A stretch of DNA of 7,053 nt. Origin: an uncultured Clostridia bacterium (lineage in GTDB: Bacteria; Bacillota_A; Clostridia; Christensenellales; Aristaeellaceae). The notes beneath the pieces were generated by a model, which saw only the letters and a program-made list of their open reading frames with translations, was not told the origin of the DNA and searched no databases. Position 1 is the first letter of the stretch; the number at the start of each line of letters is the position of its first letter. Positions 6,351 to 7,053 of this stretch are shown one piece after another. The position numbers and the translations under genes are program-made. Location: contig CAKUDW010000103.1 of NCBI GenBank assembly GCA_934645275.1, forward strand, positions 1 to 7,053. Direction: 5' to 3'.

Positions 6351-6438
6351 GGGAGGGCGCGACCAGTCTCCGCCCTCCATGTATGTTCGAAGCGCTCGAC
6401 AGGAAAGCGCTTCGATGGACGTGGAATCCTCCCTTTTT
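6351..6438 (+). terminator. two inverted repeats after the secreted-protein gene, terminator-like
   Basis: GGAGGGCG (6352-6359) pairs with CGCCCTCC (6371-6378). A perfect 10-bp repeat follows, TCGAAGCGCT (6387-6396) with AGCGCTTCGA (6406-6415), which can be extended by CCATGT/ACGTGG. A T5 run at 6434-6438 comes after CCTCCC (6428-6433). GGGAGG at 6351-6356 could pair either with the near copy or with this CCTCCC, enclosing the second hairpin. The structures start 23 bases after the stop at 6328, as expected for a 3' terminator. Confidence 0.5.
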
Positions 6439-6440
6439 GC

Positions 6441-6510
6441 GAGCAATGGCATACCCTCCACGAGGGGGTATGCCATTGCTCTGCTTGTCAAAATTTTTTT
6501 TGACAAGCAG
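6441..6510. terminator. two abutting perfect hairpins between convergent genes
   Basis: GAGCAATGGCATACCC (6441-6456) is the exact reverse complement of 6466-6481, giving 16 bp that extend to 18 with a GU pair and a 5-nt loop. CTGCTTGTCAAAA (6481-6493) is the exact reverse complement of 6498-6510 (TTTTGACAAGCAG), with a TTTT loop. The two repeats share base 6481. They lie between a rightward gene ending at 6328 and a leftward gene ending at 6545, so a bidirectional terminator is the simplest reading. For rightward transcripts the T8 run (6494-6501) follows the first stem at 12 bases. Confidence 0.6.
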
Positions 6511-6544
6511 GCATAATCATATGTCTTTTTCTTTATAAAGCACA

Positions 6545-6844
6545 TCAAAAGTGCATATAGTGCCTTTCATCTTCATCATCGTAAACCCATTTCGCTTTTT
6601 CGTACCCTTCCTTCAAACACAACTTCATCATGTCCAATAGTAGTTTTTCGTTCTTTCCGAATACTTCGTAAAAACCACCATCGTAGTACAGCATCAGAAA
6701 GTCGCAATCGCTCTTGACAAAATCTTCATATTCATCAATGCAATCAATTTGTGCGCCTACCGGATGTCGCCTTATGCGCGCAAAGCTCAACAGAGATAAT
6801 TCTTTCAGCGCATCTTTGAATTCTTTACCGCTGCATTTTTGCAT
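6545..6844 (-). CDS. 99-residue acidic protein, candidate immunity protein
   Basis: The frame runs from ATG 6844-6842 to TGA 6547-6545. The protein is small, cytoplasmic in character (no signal peptide or membrane segment) and strongly acidic towards its end (WVYDDEDERHYMHF). It has a compact alpha/beta pattern: FKDALKELSLLSF, CDFLMLYYDGGFYEVFG (strands) and EKLLLDMMKLCLKEGYEKA (helix). I do not recognise the family; size, acidity and position after the 3' end of another gene at 6979-7053 resemble polymorphic-toxin immunity proteins. The ATG has no Shine-Dalgarno sequence (upstream is TTTTATTTTCCC), so the start may be wrong or the gene 5'-damaged. An in-frame TAA about 24 bases upstream excludes a long extension. 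Confidence 0.65.
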   Translation of the reverse strand: MQKCSGKEFKDALKELSLLSFARIRRHPVGAQIDCIDEYEDFVKSDCDFLMLYYDGGFYEVFGKNEKLLLDMMKLCLKEGYEKAKWVYDDEDERHYMHF

Positions 6845-6978
6845 GGGAAAATAAAATATAGAAAATTAAATCTGTGTCGTCGATATACCATATATACTGC
6901 GCAAGATTATTCTTCGAACATGAGATACATAGCTTATGCCAACATGTGCATGCTCACGGACAGAGAACATGGCTTACC
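6845..6978. other. 134-base AT-rich spacer, nothing recognised
   Basis: Between the edge gene and the 99-codon gene lies AT-rich sequence with stops in all minus-strand frames. No ribosome binding site, clear promoter or hairpin was recognised. The length is long for two genes of one operon, so the 99-codon gene may have its own weak promoter, or a piece may have been lost here. Confidence 0.3.
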
Positions 6979-7053
6979 TTACGATTGATAAAACATTGGC
7001 CATTTTTCCTTGCAATAAGCATCCCATTGGGTACGATTTTCCGTCAATATCTG
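6979..7053 (-). CDS. 3' end of a gene running off the window edge
   Basis: From the right edge the minus strand is open for 24 codons to TAA 6981-6979. It reads QILTENRTQWDAYCKEKWP and then MFYQS, which looks like an amphipathic, Trp-containing protein C-terminus. It precedes the 99-residue gene in the same orientation, with 134 bases between. The family cannot be decided from 24 residues. The context suggests a toxin or other secreted-effector tip followed by its partner gene, but that is inference. Confidence 0.45.
   Translation of the reverse strand, partial: QILTENRTQWDAYCKEKWPMFYQS

Noticed and set aside
6441..6510. Insertion-sequence ends
   Set aside because: No transposase fragment or target-site duplication was seen nearby, and the hairpins sit where terminators of two convergent genes are expected.

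Overview
The window looks like an accessory, recombination-prone stretch of a Bacillota (Clostridia-type) chromosome, probably from a gut or other anaerobic community. The support is indirect: consensus AGGAGG ribosome binding sites, Gram-positive style Sec signal peptides, a YD/RHS polymorphic-toxin fragment carrying an Ig-like domain of the sort seen in Firmicutes phage tails, and a secreted protein built of Cys/His repeats common in clostridial secretomes. No rRNA, tRNA, CRISPR array or transposase was seen.

Left part (1-3588, all minus strand, read right to left). A 5'-truncated RHS gene (3554 to 1344) holds YD repeats, an inserted Ig-like block, the RHS core and a variable 186-residue C-terminal domain. 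That domain has the His...Cys layout of permuted papain-like (NlpC/P60/LRAT-type) enzymes. Nineteen bases downstream, with its own good ribosome binding site, lies an exported beta-propeller-like protein (1324 to 332) in the position where immunity genes of RHS toxins usually sit. A short open remnant (307-140) and a 33-residue peptide gene with a strong ribosome binding site (124-23) follow. The RHS fragment has no signal peptide, no ribosome binding site and an in-frame stop just upstream, so it looks like an orphan tip cassette rather than a complete toxin gene.

Junction (3589-4264). Next to the RHS fragment is a decayed open frame that includes a recognisable piece of an ABC-transporter ATPase (signature-helix end, Walker B, D-loop region). 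On the plus strand a promoter-like extended -10 box, a leader of about 200 nt and a strong intrinsic terminator precede the next gene, a layout reminiscent of transcription attenuation.

Centre (4265-6328, plus). A 687-residue secreted protein has a signal peptide, three looser Cys/His repeats, four nearly identical 39-residue repeats (117 bp each), a fifth divergent copy and a C-terminal beta-rich domain.

Right part (6329-7053). A 216-base convergent intergenic region contains four consecutive inverted repeats, two of them perfect and sharing a base. On the minus strand follow a 99-residue acidic protein and, at the window edge, the last 24 codons of another gene. Their order suggests a second toxin-immunity style pair. 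Taken together, the window is best read as remnants and cassettes of secreted polymorphic-toxin systems flanking a repeat-rich secreted protein.
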